A stretch of 64,000 bases of DNA, taken from NCBI RefSeq assembly GCF_030766825.1, contig NZ_JASFDV010000002.1:110745-174744 (forward strand). The letters are read 5' to 3'. Of this stretch, positions 1 through 13,261 are shown one piece after another. Source of the stretch: Nocardiopsis sp. CC223A. GTDB lineage: Bacteria; Actinomycetota; Actinomycetes; Streptosporangiales; Streptosporangiaceae. The position numbers and the translations under genes were made by a program. Position 1 is the first letter of the stretch. The number at the start of each line of letters is the position of its first letter. The notes below the pieces were generated by a model. The model made no database searches and was not told the DNA's origin. It saw nothing but the letters and a program-made list of their open reading frames with translations.

Positions 1-412
1 CATGTCCGGCGGTGTGGACTCCACGGCGCTGTACCCGCCCAAGCGCTTCTTCGGCGCCGCCCGCAACATCGAGGGCGGCGGCTCGCTCACCATCCTGGCG
101 ACCGCGCTGGTGGAGACCGGCTCGCGCGCCGACGAGGTGATCTTCGAGGAGTTCAAGGGCACCGGCAACATGGAGCTCAAGCTCAGCCGCTCCCTGGCCG
201 ACAAGCGCATCTTCCCCGCGGTCGACGTGGACGCCTCCAGCACCCGCAAGGAGGAGATCCTCATGTCGCAGGAGGAGCTCAACGTCGTCTGGAAGCTGCG
301 CCGGGTCCTGCACGCGCTGGACACCCAGCAGGCCATCGAGCTGCTCCTGGACAAGATGAAGGAGTCCAAGAGCAACGCGGAGTTCCTGCTCCAGGTGCAG
401 AAGACCACCTGA
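1..412 (+). CDS. rho: Transcription termination factor Rho, C-terminal part (5' end outside window)
   Basis: Only about the last 136 codons are present; the reading frame is open to the left edge. The residues match the C-terminal RecA-like ATPase/RNA-translocase core of Rho, the hexameric helicase that ends transcription. The stretch [17 protein letters not shown] and the sequence around [11 protein letters not shown] are characteristic Rho segments that contribute to the R-loop and subunit interface. The gene ends at a TGA at 410-412 and is followed at once by a long hairpin. The following rpmE, prfA and prmC genes are the usual actinobacterial downstream neighbours. The identification is secure; the start and the N-terminal RNA-binding domain cannot be seen. 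Confidence 0.96.
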   Translation, partial: MSGGVDSTALYPPKRFFGAARNIEGGGSLTILATALVETGSRADEVIFEEFKGTGNMELKLSRSLADKRIFPAVDVDASSTRKEEILMSQEELNVVWKLRRVLHALDTQQAIELLLDKMKESKSNAEFLLQVQKTT

Positions 413-432
413 GCGCCCGTCCCGTGACGGAC

Positions 433-466
433 ACGGCGGCCCTTCCCGACCGGGGAGGGCCGCCGT
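433..466 (+). terminator. Hairpin terminator after rho
   Basis: A 15-bp stem with a four-base GACC loop lies 20 nt after the rho stop codon. The outer arms read ACGGCGGCCC and GGGCCGCCGT; one inner T-G wobble is the only imperfection. There is no U-tract, as is common for intrinsic terminators in high-GC actinobacteria. It separates rho from the rpmE-prfA unit. Confidence 0.75.
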
Positions 467-749
467 GCGTCGTCGGTGCCCGGTGACCGGCACGGACCTT
501 CCGGGCGGAGACGTCCGGGACGCCGGTGTCCGACCACGGAATCGGCAACGGAATAGACACCGGTCACGGCACGGTTGTGGTTCTGGCAAACTGGTAGTCG
601 GGGATACGGCCCGTCCTCCTCCACGAGGACCCGCCGCCCTTACCTGGATCGCCGCGGCACCGGTTCGCGCATGACCTCACGACGCCCCACCGCAGCGGTG
701 GTGCGTCAGGCGTGCGTCCGGCGGCCGCGCATGAACAAGGAGACACACG
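467..749 (+). promoter_or_regulatory. Leader/promoter region of rpmE (no gene seen)
   Basis: This stretch between the rho terminator and rpmE has no credible ORF. It must contain the rpmE promoter. A lower-GC patch (TTGTGGTTCTGGCAAACTGG, about 573-592) is the best candidate for the core promoter, but I cannot assign hexamers with confidence. A Shine-Dalgarno AAGGAG lies just before the rpmE ATG. I see no obvious Zur-type palindrome, which fits the zinc-binding form of L31 encoded here. Confidence 0.35.
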
Positions 750-962
750 ATGAAGGCCGACATTCACCCCGAGTACGTCACCACCGAGGTGACCTGCACC
801 TGCGGTGCCCAGTTCGTGACCCGCAGCACGGTGACCGAGGGCAAGATCCGCGCCGAGGTGTGCTCCGAGTGCCACCCGTTCTACACGGGCAAGCAGAAGA
901 TCCTCGACACCGGTGGCCGGGTCGCCCGCTTCGAGAAGCGTTTCGGCAAGCGCACCAAGTAG
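750..962 (+). CDS. rpmE: 50S ribosomal protein L31, zinc-binding (C+) form
   Basis: This 70-residue protein of the large ribosomal subunit has the four zinc-ligand cysteines of the C+ form at C16, C18, C38 and C41 (CTC and CSEC). The length is standard. The ATG has an AAGGAG ribosome-binding site eight bases upstream. It sits between rho and prfA, as in Streptomyces. Actinobacteria often carry a second, cysteine-free L31 induced by zinc starvation; that paralogue is not in the window. Confidence 0.97.
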   Translation: MKADIHPEYVTTEVTCTCGAQFVTRSTVTEGKIRAEVCSECHPFYTGKQKILDTGGRVARFEKRFGKRTK

Positions 963-1071
963 CGGCGCCCGCTCCGCCCGTGGCGCCGGTGCATCCGGCG
1001 CCACGGGACCCACGGCCCCCGCGGGGGCGACACGGCAGGCGAGGCACGCGAATCAAGACGGGGTGGCACAA

Positions 1072-2142
1072 GTGAAGCTGGACGACCTCCTGGGGGAGTA
1101 CTACGAGCTGGAGCAGCAGCTCGCCGACCCGGAGGTGCACGCCGACCAGGGCCGGGCGCGCACACTGGGCAAGCGCTACGCGCAGCTCACCCCCATCATC
1201 GAGACGTACCGCGCGCTCAAGGAGACCGAGAGCGACATCGAGGCCGCCCGCGAGCTCGCCGCCGAGGACTCCTCCTTCGCCGAGGAGGCCGACCGCCTGA
1301 CCGCCGAGGCCGAACGCCTCACCGAGCGGCTGCGCTTCCTGCTCGTCCCGCGCGACCCCGCCGACGACAAGAACCTCATCATGGAGGTCAAGGCCGGCGA
1401 GGGCGGCGAGGAGTCCGCCCTGTTCGCCGCCGACCTGGTCCGCATGTACCTGCGCTACGCCGAACGCCAGGGCTGGAAGACCGAGGTCATCGACACCACG
1501 CACTCCGACCTGGGCGGCTACAAGGACATCACCATCGCCTTCAAGAACAAGGGCACCCCCGAGCCGGGGGCCGGCGTCTGGCCGATGCTCAAGTTCGAGG
1601 GCGGCGTCCACCGCGTCCAGCGCGTCCCCGTCACCGAGTCGCAGGGCCGCATCCACACCTCCGCGGCCGGCGTCCTGGTGGTCCCCGAGGCCGAGGACAT
1701 CGAGGTCGAGATCCACGACAAGGATCTGCGCATCGACGTGTACCGCTCCTCCGGCCCCGGCGGCCAGAGCGTCAACACCACCGACTCCGCGGTGCGCATC
1801 ACCCACCTGCCCACCGGCATCGTGGCCTCCTGCCAGAACGAGAAGAGCCAGCTCCAGAACAAGGAGCAGGCCATGCGCATCCTGCGCGCCCGCATCTACG
1901 CCGAGGCCCAGGCCAGCGCGGACGCCGAGGCCGCCGCCGAGCGCAAGAGCCAGGTCCGCACGGTGGACCGCTCCGAGCGCGTGCGCACCTACAATTTCCC
2001 GGAGAACCGCATCTCCGACCACCGGGTCGGCTACAAGGCCTACAACCTCGACCAGGTCCTCGACGGGGAGCTGGACGGCGTCGTCAAGGCCCTCGTGGAC
2101 GCGGACACCAAGGAAAGGCTCGAAGCGGCCCAGGGATCATGA
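1072..2142 (+). CDS. prfA: Peptide chain release factor 1 (RF1)
   Basis: RF1 recognises UAA and UAG stop codons and triggers peptide release. The 356-residue length matches E. coli RF1 (360). The codon-recognition tripeptide is PVT at 186-188, the RF1 type (RF2 has SPF), and the catalytic GGQ is at 230-232. I chose the GTG at 1072, which gives VKLDDLL at the N-terminus, because GGGGTGG lies five bases upstream; an in-frame GTG at 1063 has no room for a ribosome-binding site. The TGA overlaps the prmC start as ATGA, so the factor and the methylase that modifies its GGQ are translationally coupled. Confidence 0.97.
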   Translation: MKLDDLLGEYYELEQQLADPEVHADQGRARTLGKRYAQLTPIIETYRALKETESDIEAARELAAEDSSFAEEADRLTAEAERLTERLRFLLVPRDPADDKNLIMEVKAGEGGEESALFAADLVRMYLRYAERQGWKTEVIDTTHSDLGGYKDITIAFKNKGTPEPGAGVWPMLKFEGGVHRVQRVPVTESQGRIHTSAAGVLVVPEAEDIEVEIHDKDLRIDVYRSSGPGGQSVNTTDSAVRITHLPTGIVASCQNEKSQLQNKEQAMRILRARIYAEAQASADAEAAAERKSQVRTVDRSERVRTYNFPENRISDHRVGYKAYNLDQVLDGELDGVVKALVDADTKERLEAAQGS

Positions 2143-3002
2143 ACCTTCTTCTCGACGAGGTCGCCCGCGCGACACTGAGACTCGCGGACGCGGGCATCGC
2201 ATCGCCTCGCACGGACGCCGAGGAACTCGCGGCGTTCGTGCACGGTGTCCGTCGAGGGGAACTGCACACGGTCGCCGACACCGACTTCGACGCCCGGTAC
2301 TGGGAGTGCGTCGCCCGCCGCGAGGCCCGTGAACCGCTCCAGCACATCACCGGACGCGCCTACTTCCGCTACCTCGAACTCCGGGTCGGCCCGGGCGTGT
2401 TCGTCCCCCGGCCGGAGACCGAGATCATGGTCGACTGGGCCATCGAGACGCTGCGCGCCATGGACGTCGCCGACCCGCTGGTCGTCGACCTGGGCACCGG
2501 CTCGGCCGCCATCGCCATCTCCATCGCCCAGGAGGTGCCCCGCTCCCGGGTGCACACCGTGGAGATCGACCCGACGGCCCTGGAGTGGGCCCGGCGCAAC
2601 ATCGACGCCAGCGGCCACGCCGACCGGGTCACCCTGCACCACGGCGACATGCGCACCGCGCTGCCCGAACTCAACGGCGGCGTCGACCTGCTCATCAGCA
2701 ACCCGCCGTACGTGCCCACCCGGGAGGCCGACGCCATCCCCCCCGAGGTGCGCAACTTCGACCCCGCCCCCGCCCTGTGGTCGGGCGAGGACGGCCTGGA
2801 CATGATCCGCGACCTGGAGGCGGTCGGCCGCAGGCTGCTGCGCCCCGGCGGGGCCATGTCCGTGGAGCACCACGACGGCCAGGGCATCGACATCCCCTGG
2901 CTCTTCCCCGAGGACAAGGGCTGGCGCGATGTCCTCAACCGCAAGGACCTGGCCAGGCGCGACCGCTTCGTGGTCATGCGCCGGGCCGACCACGAGGACT
3001 GA
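2139..3002 (+). CDS. prmC: Release factor glutamine N5-methyltransferase
   Basis: PrmC uses S-adenosylmethionine to methylate the glutamine of the GGQ motif in release factors. The 287-residue protein has the N-terminal helical substrate domain, the PRPETE segment at 90-95, the SAM-binding DLGTGS (G119-G121) and the catalytic NPPY at 188-191. It starts on an ATG that overlaps the prfA stop codon, so the two are co-expressed. Family length and motifs are complete and nothing is unusual. Confidence 0.97.
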   Translation: MNLLLDEVARATLRLADAGIASPRTDAEELAAFVHGVRRGELHTVADTDFDARYWECVARREAREPLQHITGRAYFRYLELRVGPGVFVPRPETEIMVDWAIETLRAMDVADPLVVDLGTGSAAIAISIAQEVPRSRVHTVEIDPTALEWARRNIDASGHADRVTLHHGDMRTALPELNGGVDLLISNPPYVPTREADAIPPEVRNFDPAPALWSGEDGLDMIRDLEAVGRRLLRPGGAMSVEHHDGQGIDIPWLFPEDKGWRDVLNRKDLARRDRFVVMRRADHED

Positions 3003-3077
3003 CCGCCCCGGTCGTCACGATCCCGCCCCCGGGCCGGCGCCGACCGGCCCACCCGCTTGAGAACGAGGTGAACGCAG

Positions 3078-3887
3078 GTGAGCCGCATCTACGACTGCGC
3101 GGACGAGACCGCCCGCAAGGACGGCATCGCCGACGCCGCGTCCGCGGTCCGCCGAGGCGAGCTGGTGGTGCTGCCCACGGACACCGTGTACGGCATCGGC
3201 GCCGACGCCTTCAGCCCCAAGGCGGTCGCGGACCTGCTGGCCGCCAAGGGCCGCGGCCGCGAGATGCCCCCGCCGGTGCTGGTCGGCTCGACCCGCGCGG
3301 CGATGGCCCTCGTCGACGACCTGGGCCGGTTCGGCCGCGACCTCATGGACGAGTTCTGGCCGGGCCCGCTCACCCTGGTGTGCGCCGCCACCCCCAGCCT
3401 GTCCTGGGACCTGGGCGACACCAAGGGCACCGTCGCGGTGCGCATGCCGATGGACCCGGTCGCCCTGGACCTGCTCAAGGAGACCGGCCCGATGGCGGTC
3501 AGCAGCGCCAACAGGTCCGGCAGCCCGGCCGCCACCACGGCCGTGGAGGCCATCGAGCAGCTGGGCGAGGAGGCCGTCGCGGTCTACCTCGACGGCGGGG
3601 CGACGGAGTCGTCGGTGCCCTCCACCATCGTCGACCTCACCTACGCGGTCCCGCGGGTGCTGCGCAGCGGCGCCATCCCCATCGAGAAGCTGCGCGAGGT
3701 GTGCGGCACGGTCATCGGCGAACTGCGCAAGGGCCCCGACCGCCCCAAGGCCCGGAGCGCCGAGGAGACCGCGCCGGCCGAGGCGGCCCCCGCCGCCGAG
3801 GCCCCTGCCGCCGACACCCCCGCGACGGGCGCGGAGCCCGCCACCGGGGAGACCGGGTCCGAGGCCGCCGACCGCGATCGCGACTGA
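3078..3887 (+). CDS. L-threonylcarbamoyladenylate synthase (Sua5/YrdC/TsaC family)
   Basis: This enzyme makes threonylcarbamoyl-AMP for the t6A37 modification of ANN-decoding tRNAs. The YrdC fold occupies about residues 15-215, with the family segments PTDTVYGIG, FWPGPLTLV and SSANRSG visible. A GTG start with upstream GAGGTGAA is used. After about residue 215 the protein runs into a 50-residue Ala/Pro/Glu-rich tail that looks disordered; it is not part of the catalytic fold, and full Sua5 proteins would have a structured second domain there. The position after prmC and before the WecA-like gene is conserved in actinobacteria. Confidence 0.92.
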   Translation: MSRIYDCADETARKDGIADAASAVRRGELVVLPTDTVYGIGADAFSPKAVADLLAAKGRGREMPPPVLVGSTRAAMALVDDLGRFGRDLMDEFWPGPLTLVCAATPSLSWDLGDTKGTVAVRMPMDPVALDLLKETGPMAVSSANRSGSPAATTAVEAIEQLGEEAVAVYLDGGATESSVPSTIVDLTYAVPRVLRSGAIPIEKLREVCGTVIGELRKGPDRPKARSAEETAPAEAAPAAEAPAADTPATGAEPATGETGSEAADRDRD

Positions 3888-3928
3888 CCGCCCCCCGTCC
3901 CAGGACGCAGAGACAGAAGGGCCAGGCC

Positions 3929-5080
3929 GTGCGGGAGTACGCGCTCACCTTCGTCATCGCCGCCGCGGTGACCTACCTGCTGGTTCCGCTGGTGCGCAGG
4001 TTCGCGATCGCCTTCGGCGCCACCCCGCCGGTGCGCGACCGCGACGTGCACACCGAGCCCATCCCCCGGCTGGGCGGGCTGGCCATCTACGGCGGTTTCG
4101 CCGTGGCCCTGCTGCTCTCCGCGCAACTGCCGCACCTACAGAACGTGTTCGTCGCCGACACCTGGATCGGCCTGCTGCTGGCGGGCGGGCTCATCACGGT
4201 CATCGGCGTCATCGACGACCGGTGGGGGATGGGCCCGGTCAGCAAGCTCGCCGGGCAGGTCGCGGCCGCGGGCATCCTCGTCGCCGCGGGCGTCCAGCTG
4301 CTCTGGCTGCCGCTGCCCGGCACCCAGCTCTCACTCGGCCCCTGGCTGGGCGCGCTGGTGTCGGTGCTGCTCATCGTGGTGACCATCAACGCGGTCAACT
4401 TCGCCGACGGCCTGGACGGCCTGGCCGCGGGCATCGTCGGCATCTCGGCCCTGGCCTTCTTCGCCTACTACTACGTGGTCGCGGTGGAGCAGGGGTTCGT
4501 CCGCCAGTCGTACCCGGCGATGATCGCGATCATCCTCGCGGGCACCTGTGTCGGATTCCTCTGCCACAACTTCCACCCGGCCCGGGTGTTCATGGGCGAC
4601 ACCGGCTCGATGCTGCTGGGCCTGCTGCTCACCTCCATCACCATCACGGTGACCGGGCAGTTCGACGCCAACACCGCCCGCGAGGAGTTCAACTCCGGCC
4701 TCGTGGTGTTCCTGCCGATCGCGCTGCCGCTGCTGGTCATCGCGCTGCCGCTGGCCGACCTGGTGCTCGCGGTGCTGCGCCGCACCCTGGCGGGCAAGTC
4801 GCCGTTCGCCCCGGACCGCGGGCACCTGCACCACCGCCTGCTCGACATGGGGCACAGCCACGTGCGCGCGGTGCTGCTCATGTACCTGTGGGCGGGGATC
4901 GTGGCGTTCGCCGCGGTCGCGCTGTCGGTGTTCGACTCCGCGGTGGTGGTGCTGACGGTGACCGCCCTGGTCGCGGTCTGCGCGGTCGGCCTCATCGCGC
5001 TGCCGCGGCTGCGCCGCCGCGGCCTGCTGCCCTGGGGCCGTTCGCACGGCCGCCGTTCCGGGGCCGGTGTGAAACGGTGA
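3929..5080 (+). CDS. WecA/TagO-family undecaprenyl-phosphate glycosyl-1-phosphate transferase
   Basis: A polytopic membrane enzyme of about 383 residues and roughly eleven membrane segments. It transfers a sugar-1-phosphate from a UDP-sugar (probably GlcNAc) to undecaprenyl phosphate, starting a cell-wall glycopolymer. Superfamily signatures are present: the Asp-rich VIDDRWG loop, NFADGLDGLAAG, the MGDTGSM motif and the HLHHRLL His-rich loop, which is of WecA/TagO type rather than MraY type. I start at GTG 3929 (VREYALTF), after AGAAGG. This gene precedes the ATP synthase operon in many actinobacteria. The acceptor polymer cannot be told from sequence. Confidence 0.9.
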   Translation: MREYALTFVIAAAVTYLLVPLVRRFAIAFGATPPVRDRDVHTEPIPRLGGLAIYGGFAVALLLSAQLPHLQNVFVADTWIGLLLAGGLITVIGVIDDRWGMGPVSKLAGQVAAAGILVAAGVQLLWLPLPGTQLSLGPWLGALVSVLLIVVTINAVNFADGLDGLAAGIVGISALAFFAYYYVVAVEQGFVRQSYPAMIAIILAGTCVGFLCHNFHPARVFMGDTGSMLLGLLLTSITITVTGQFDANTAREEFNSGLVVFLPIALPLLVIALPLADLVLAVLRRTLAGKSPFAPDRGHLHHRLLDMGHSHVRAVLLMYLWAGIVAFAAVALSVFDSAVVVLTVTALVAVCAVGLIALPRLRRRGLLPWGRSHGRRSGAGVKR

Positions 5081-5213
5081 GAGGACTGTGATCCGGGCAG
5101 GGGGCCCCAGGTCCCTTTCGGCTCGCGGGGCGGGGTGCCTCCGGGGCGGTCGTGACGGGTGTGGCCAAGGTGACACAGGGCCTGAAACGCGGGCGGAGCG
5201 GGTGTTTCCCGAG

Positions 5214-5233
5214 GCGTTAAGGTCGCGTTAAGG
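5214..5233 (+). repeat. Two GCGTTAAGG direct repeats with an 11-bp period
   Basis: GCGTTAAGG occurs at 5214-5222 and again at 5225-5233, an 11-bp period that puts both copies on the same DNA face. It lies about 80 nt before the first gene of the ATP synthase cluster. Tandem 11-nt units are the architecture of PhoP-type boxes in Streptomyces, but the unit sequence is not the classical one, so a regulator cannot be named. Confidence 0.4.
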
Positions 5234-5260
5234 AACCCCCGGATTCAGCACCGAAAACCT

Positions 5261-5276
5261 TGTGATAGCTTTCACG
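5261..5276 (+). promoter_or_regulatory. CRP-like inverted repeat upstream of the atp cluster
   Basis: TGTGA-N6-TCACG, one base off the CRP consensus TGTGA-N6-TCACA, lies 35 nt before the ATG at 5312. It falls where a core promoter of the atp transcription unit would be expected. Actinobacterial CRP homologues bind this type of palindrome. The site is seen in the sequence; the binding is inferred. Confidence 0.45.
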
Positions 5277-5311
5277 AGCAGGCAACCACTGAACCTCACG
5301 GAGCTTTTCTG

Positions 5312-5743
5312 ATGCAGGAACACGACGCCCGGACTCTCCGCGGCGCCGCGATTCCGACGGCACTGGTCGGCGTGGTCGCGATGATCGCGGGCTTCGCCCT
5401 CGGCAACGTTCAGGGACTCCTCGGCGCGCTCTTCGCTGTCGCCCTGGTGATCGGCGCGTTCGCCAGTTCGGCGTTCGTCATCTCCTGGACCGGCGGCCGG
5501 CGTCCGGAGCTCCTCCTCCCGGTGGCCCTCCTCGTCTACACGACCAAGTTCGGCATCCTCCTGGCCGTCCTGCTGACCTTCCGGGGGACGCAGGCCCTGG
5601 ACACCACGGTGTTCGGCTGGTCGGCGCTGGCGTGTGTCATCGCGTGGCTGTCGGCCCAGGCCGTGGCGGTCAAGCGCAGCAAGCAGCCGACCATCGTCCC
5701 CGCGGGAGAAGACGAGTCCGAGGACAGTGAGGCGCGCCGGTGA
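5312..5743 (+). CDS. atpI: ATP synthase protein I-like membrane protein
   Basis: A 143-residue integral membrane protein with four predicted hydrophobic helices and a short acidic C-terminal tail. Size, topology and position directly before the Fo genes match the actinobacterial AtpI-type proteins, which are thought to help assemble the c-ring or supply Mg2+. It has no catalytic motif. It is the first gene after the candidate CRP-like promoter and probably starts the atp transcript. Sequence conservation in this family is poor, so the assignment rests mostly on context. Confidence 0.75.
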   Translation: MQEHDARTLRGAAIPTALVGVVAMIAGFALGNVQGLLGALFAVALVIGAFASSAFVISWTGGRRPELLLPVALLVYTTKFGILLAVLLTFRGTQALDTTVFGWSALACVIAWLSAQAVAVKRSKQPTIVPAGEDESEDSEARR

Positions 5744-5806
5744 CCCCGTTCGGGCGGGGTGGTGCGCCGAGCCTGATCACCTACTGCTATCTTCCGGAGC
5801 GAGAGC

Positions 5807-6022
5807 ATGAGTCGGTCGAGTGCGAAGAAGGACGAGACATCGTCCAACGCCAACGCCACCACTCTCATCTCGTACCTGCTGGGAGGGCTCGCCTTCTGGG
5901 GCGGCGTGGGCTGGGTCGTGGACTGGGCCCTGGGCTTCTCCGGTCTCTTCCTGCCCATCGGGCTGGGAGTGGGCCTGGTCGGCTCGATCTACCTCATCTA
6001 TGCCCAGTACGTCCGGTCCTGA
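5807..6022 (+). CDS. AtpZ/AtpI family protein (small Fo-associated membrane protein)
   Basis: A 71-residue protein with a charged N-terminus and two membrane helices, the second ending LVGSIYLIYAQY. This is the short AtpZ/ATPase gene1 type found between AtpI and the a subunit in many Gram-positives. The ATG is preceded by GGAGCGAGAG. With the preceding gene, the organism carries two separate AtpI/AtpZ-type proteins before atpB. The function is presumed to be assembly or ion supply for the Fo sector; this is family knowledge, not visible in the sequence. Confidence 0.78.
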   Translation: MSRSSAKKDETSSNANATTLISYLLGGLAFWGGVGWVVDWALGFSGLFLPIGLGVGLVGSIYLIYAQYVRS

Positions 6023-6115
6023 CCGAACACCCGGGTGCGTCCGCCCCCGCTGTGGGCGGGACCGTCCCGACGAGAACACCAAGGATTGAGTTGCGTCACG
6101 ACGAAAGGGATCGCC

Positions 6116-7298
<1,183 letters not shown>

Positions 7299-7301
7299 TA
7301 A

Positions 7302-7876
<575 letters not shown>

Positions 7877-7877
<1 letters not shown>

Positions 7878-8698
7878 TGCGTGGTATCAGCCGTACGTCG
7901 CTGACCGAGGTGACCCGGCGCCTGGACGAGAACGTCCTGGCGTCGGCCGGCGCCACCGGCGGCGTCGCCCTGGGCGGCGAACTGTTCCAGATCGTCGCCC
8001 TGCTCACCGAGGAGCACTCGCTGCGCCGCTGGCTCGCCGACCAGGCGAACCCGGCGGAGGCCAAGACGGCCCTCATCGGGCAGCTGCTGGAGTCCAAGGT
8101 CTCGCCGTCGGCGGTCCTCGTGGCCGGCGACGTCGTCTCGGTCAAGTGGTCGAGCACGCGCGACCTCGTGGACGCCATGGAGCGGATGGCGGTCTACGCG
8201 ACCGTCGCCTCGCTCCGCAGCGCCGCGGCCCTGGACGGCCTGGAGGACGAGCTGTTCCGCTTCGAGCGGATCGTCGCCTCCCAGCCGCAGCTGCGCGATG
8301 CCCTGACCCGTGACGGTGTCGGCCCCGAGCACAAGCGCTCCCTGCTGGAGGGCCTGCTCTCGGGCAAGGTGGACCCCGCGACGCTGACCCTCGTCGGCGA
8401 AGCGGTCACCCGGCCCCGGGGCCGTACCCTGGAACAGGCGCTGGAGAACTACGGGCACATCGTCGCCGAGCGCGCCAAGCGCTACGTCGCGGTCGTCCGC
8501 AGCGCCGTCGCCCTGAGCGAGGACCAGCAGTCCCGGCTGGGGGCGGCGCTCACGCGCGCCTACGGCCGCGACATCCACCTGAACATCGAGGTCGCCCCCG
8601 AAATCGTGGGTGGGCTTTCCATCCAGGTGGGTGACGAGGTCATCGACGGGACCATCGCCGGGCGTATCGCCGAGGCCCAGCGCCGTCTGGCCGGCTGA
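7877..8698 (+). CDS. atpH: F1 ATP synthase subunit delta
   Basis: The delta subunit joins the peripheral stalk to the top of F1. At 273 residues it is about 95 longer than E. coli delta (177), which is normal for actinobacteria, where the N-terminal part is extended. The C-terminal signature [19 protein letters not shown] is typical. In mycobacteria delta is fused to a b-like segment; here b is a separate gene upstream and no membrane helix is seen in delta, so it is not the fused b-delta type. Confidence 0.95.
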
Positions 8699-8763
8699 AA
8701 AAACGCAAGGCAAGTACGCACGGCGCCGGTCAGGCGCCACTTGAGAGCAAGGACAACGTAGAG

Positions 8764-10404
8764 ATGGCGGAGCTGACGATCCGGCCGGACGAGATCCGGG
8801 ACGCGCTGCAGCGCTTCGTCCAGTCGTACGAGCCTGAGGCCACCCGCGCGGAAGAGGTCGGTACCGTCACCTACTCCGGTGACGGCATCGCCCGCGTCAG
8901 TGGCCTCCCCTCGGCGATGGCGAACGAGCTGCTGGAATTCGAGGACGGAACCCTGGGCCTGGCCCAGAACCTCGAAATCGGCGAGATCGGTGCCGTTGTG
9001 CTGGGCGACTTCACCGGCATCGAGGAGGGGCAGAAGGTGCGCCGCACCGGTCGCCTCCTCTCCGTGCCGGTGGGTGACGACTTCCTCGGCCGTGTGGTGG
9101 ACCCCCTGGGCACCCCCATCGACGGCAAGGGCGAGATCGAGTCCACCGAGCGCCGCGAGCTGGAGTTGCAGGCCGCGACCGTGATGGAGCGCAAGCCCGT
9201 CCACGAGCCGCTCCAGACCGGTATCAAGGCGATCGACTCGATGACCCCGATCGGCCGCGGCCAGCGCCAGCTGGTCATCGGCGACCGGCAGACCGGCAAG
9301 ACCGCGGTCTGCGTCGACGCGATCATCAACCAGAAGGCGAACTGGGAGTCCGGCGACCCCGACAAGCAGGTGCGCTGCATCTACGTCGCGGTCGGCCAGA
9401 AGGGCTCGACCATCGCCAGCGTGCGCGGCGCCCTGGAGGAGGCCGGCGCGATGGAGTACACCACCATCGTCGCCGCCCCCGCCTCCGACGCCGCGGGCTT
9501 CAAGTACCTCGCCCCCTACACCGGTTCGGCCCTGGGCCAGCACTGGATGTACCAGGGCAAGCACGTCCTCATCGTCTTCGACGACCTCACCAAGCAGGCC
9601 GAGGCCTACCGCGCCGTCTCCCTGCTGCTGCGCCGCCCGCCGGGCCGCGAGGCCTACCCGGGTGACGTCTTCTACCTGCACTCCCGGCTCCTGGAGCGCT
9701 GCGCCAAGCTCTCCGACGAGCTGGGCAAGGGCTCGCTGACGGCGCTGCCGATCATCGAGACCAAGGCGGGCGACGTCTCGGCGTACATCCCCACCAACGT
9801 CATCTCCATCACCGACGGCCAGGTCTTCCTGGACTCCGAGCTGTTCAACCAGGGTCAGCGCCCGGCCATCGACGTCGGTATCTCGGTCTCCCGTGTCGGT
9901 GGCGCGGCCCAGACCAAGGCGATGAAGAACGTCTCCGGTACCCTCCGGCTGGGCCTGGCCCAGTACCGCGAGCTGGAGGCCTTCTCCGCGTTCAGCTCCG
10001 ACCTGGACGCCGTCTCCAAGCAGCAGCTCGCGCGCGGCGCCCGCCTGATGGAGCTGCTCAAGCAGGGCCAGTACTCCCCGTTCGCGATGGAGAAGCAGGT
10101 CGTCTCCATCTGGATGGGCACCACCGGCCGCATCGACGACGTCCCGGTCGAGGACGTGCGCCGCTTCGAGGACGACTTCCTGGACTTCCTCGACCGCGAG
10201 CACTCCAGCATCCTGGACGTCATCCGCGAGAGCGGGAAGTTCGGCGAGGAGACCGAGCAGGCCCTGGAGGGCGCGCTCGACAAGTTCAAGCAGGGCTTCC
10301 AGACGTCCGGGGGCACCCTCCTGGGCACCGAGGCCGAGGCCGAGGCGCTCGAAGAGGAGAACGTCGGCCAGGAGACCATCAAGGTCGCCAAGGGCGGGAA
10401 GTAA
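8764..10404 (+). CDS. atpA: F1 ATP synthase subunit alpha
   Basis: The non-catalytic nucleotide-binding alpha subunit, 546 residues. The Walker A GDRQTGKT is at 173-180, and the alpha-specific segments GIVQQ-type beta barrel, VGQKGS and [12 protein letters not shown] are intact. The C-terminus carries an acidic extension after about residue 515, as in other actinobacteria, where the alpha tail limits ATP hydrolysis. It is flanked by atpH and atpG with a 65-nt gap before it and three bases after it. Confidence 0.97.
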   Translation: MAELTIRPDEIRDALQRFVQSYEPEATRAEEVGTVTYSGDGIARVSGLPSAMANELLEFEDGTLGLAQNLEIGEIGAVVLGDFTGIEEGQKVRRTGRLLSVPVGDDFLGRVVDPLGTPIDGKGEIESTERRELELQAATVMERKPVHEPLQTGIKAIDSMTPIGRGQRQLVIGDRQTGKTAVCVDAIINQKANWESGDPDKQVRCIYVAVGQKGSTIASVRGALEEAGAMEYTTIVAAPASDAAGFKYLAPYTGSALGQHWMYQGKHVLIVFDDLTKQAEAYRAVSLLLRRPPGREAYPGDVFYLHSRLLERCAKLSDELGKGSLTALPIIETKAGDVSAYIPTNVISITDGQVFLDSELFNQGQRPAIDVGISVSRVGGAAQTKAMKNVSGTLRLGLAQYRELEAFSAFSSDLDAVSKQQLARGARLMELLKQGQYSPFAMEKQVVSIWMGTTGRIDDVPVEDVRRFEDDFLDFLDREHSSILDVIRESGKFGEETEQALEGALDKFKQGFQTSGGTLLGTEAEAEALEEENVGQETIKVAKGGK

Positions 10405-10407
10405 CCC

Positions 10408-12776
<2,369 letters not shown>

Positions 12777-12791
12777 ACCCCTGTAGCCGGT

Positions 12792-12819
12792 GGGGCCGCC
12801 CGTCACGGCGGGCGGCCCC
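12792..12819 (+). terminator. Hairpin between atpD and atpC
   Basis: An 11-bp perfect GC stem (GGGGCCGCCCG with CGGGCGGCCCC) and a six-base loop lie 16 nt after the atpD stop and 35 nt before atpC. It is an intra-operon structure that could cause partial termination or stabilise the upstream mRNA, lowering epsilon relative to beta. Its effect is not known. Confidence 0.55.
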
Positions 12820-12853
12820 CGCCCAATCCAACCCTGGCCGAGGAGTTCAGGCA

Positions 12854-13243
12854 GTGTCGAAGAAGCTTTTCGTCGAGATCGTCTCGCCCGAGCACGAGGT
12901 GTGGGCGGGCGAGGGCGACATGGTCATCGCGAAGACCGTCGAGGGTGAGATCGGTATCCAGCCGAACCACATCCCCGTCCTCTCGCTGCTCGCCGAGGAC
13001 GCGGTCGTCCGCGTGCTGGGCGCGCGGGAGAACGGCGAGGTCCGCGCCGCCGCCCACGGCGGGTTCATCTCGGTGTCGGGTGAGGGTCGCGTCTCGATCC
13101 TCGCCGAGACCGCCGAGCTCGCCGAGGACATCGACGTGGAACGCGCCCGCACGGCGCTGAAGAACGCGACCGGGGGCGACGACACCGCCGCCCTGGGCCG
13201 CGCCCGCAGCCGCCTGCGGGCCGCCGGCGAGGACGTCTCCTAG
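12854..13243 (+). CDS. atpC: F1 ATP synthase subunit epsilon
   Basis: The epsilon subunit, 129 residues, links gamma to the c-ring and can inhibit hydrolysis. The N-terminal beta sandwich contains EGEIGIQPNH, and the C-terminal helical part (ERARTALKNA) follows. GTG 12854 is chosen since AGGAG lies about nine bases upstream and the ORF to 12680 would overlap atpD. It closes the atpBEFHAGDC operon. Confidence 0.96.
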   Translation: MSKKLFVEIVSPEHEVWAGEGDMVIAKTVEGEIGIQPNHIPVLSLLAEDAVVRVLGARENGEVRAAAHGGFISVSGEGRVSILAETAELAEDIDVERARTALKNATGGDDTAALGRARSRLRAAGEDVS

Positions 13244-13261
13244 CCTTTCGGAACGGGGCCC

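Noticed and set aside
778..2022. 414-codon ORF antisense to prfA
   Set aside because: It lies fully opposite an unmistakable release factor gene; its Val/Leu/Gly/Asp-rich composition is the usual shadow in GC-rich DNA.
2585..3928. N-terminal extension of the WecA-like ORF across prmC and sua5
   Set aside because: The extension is Arg/Pro-rich out-of-frame sequence of other real genes; the true start is GTG 3929.
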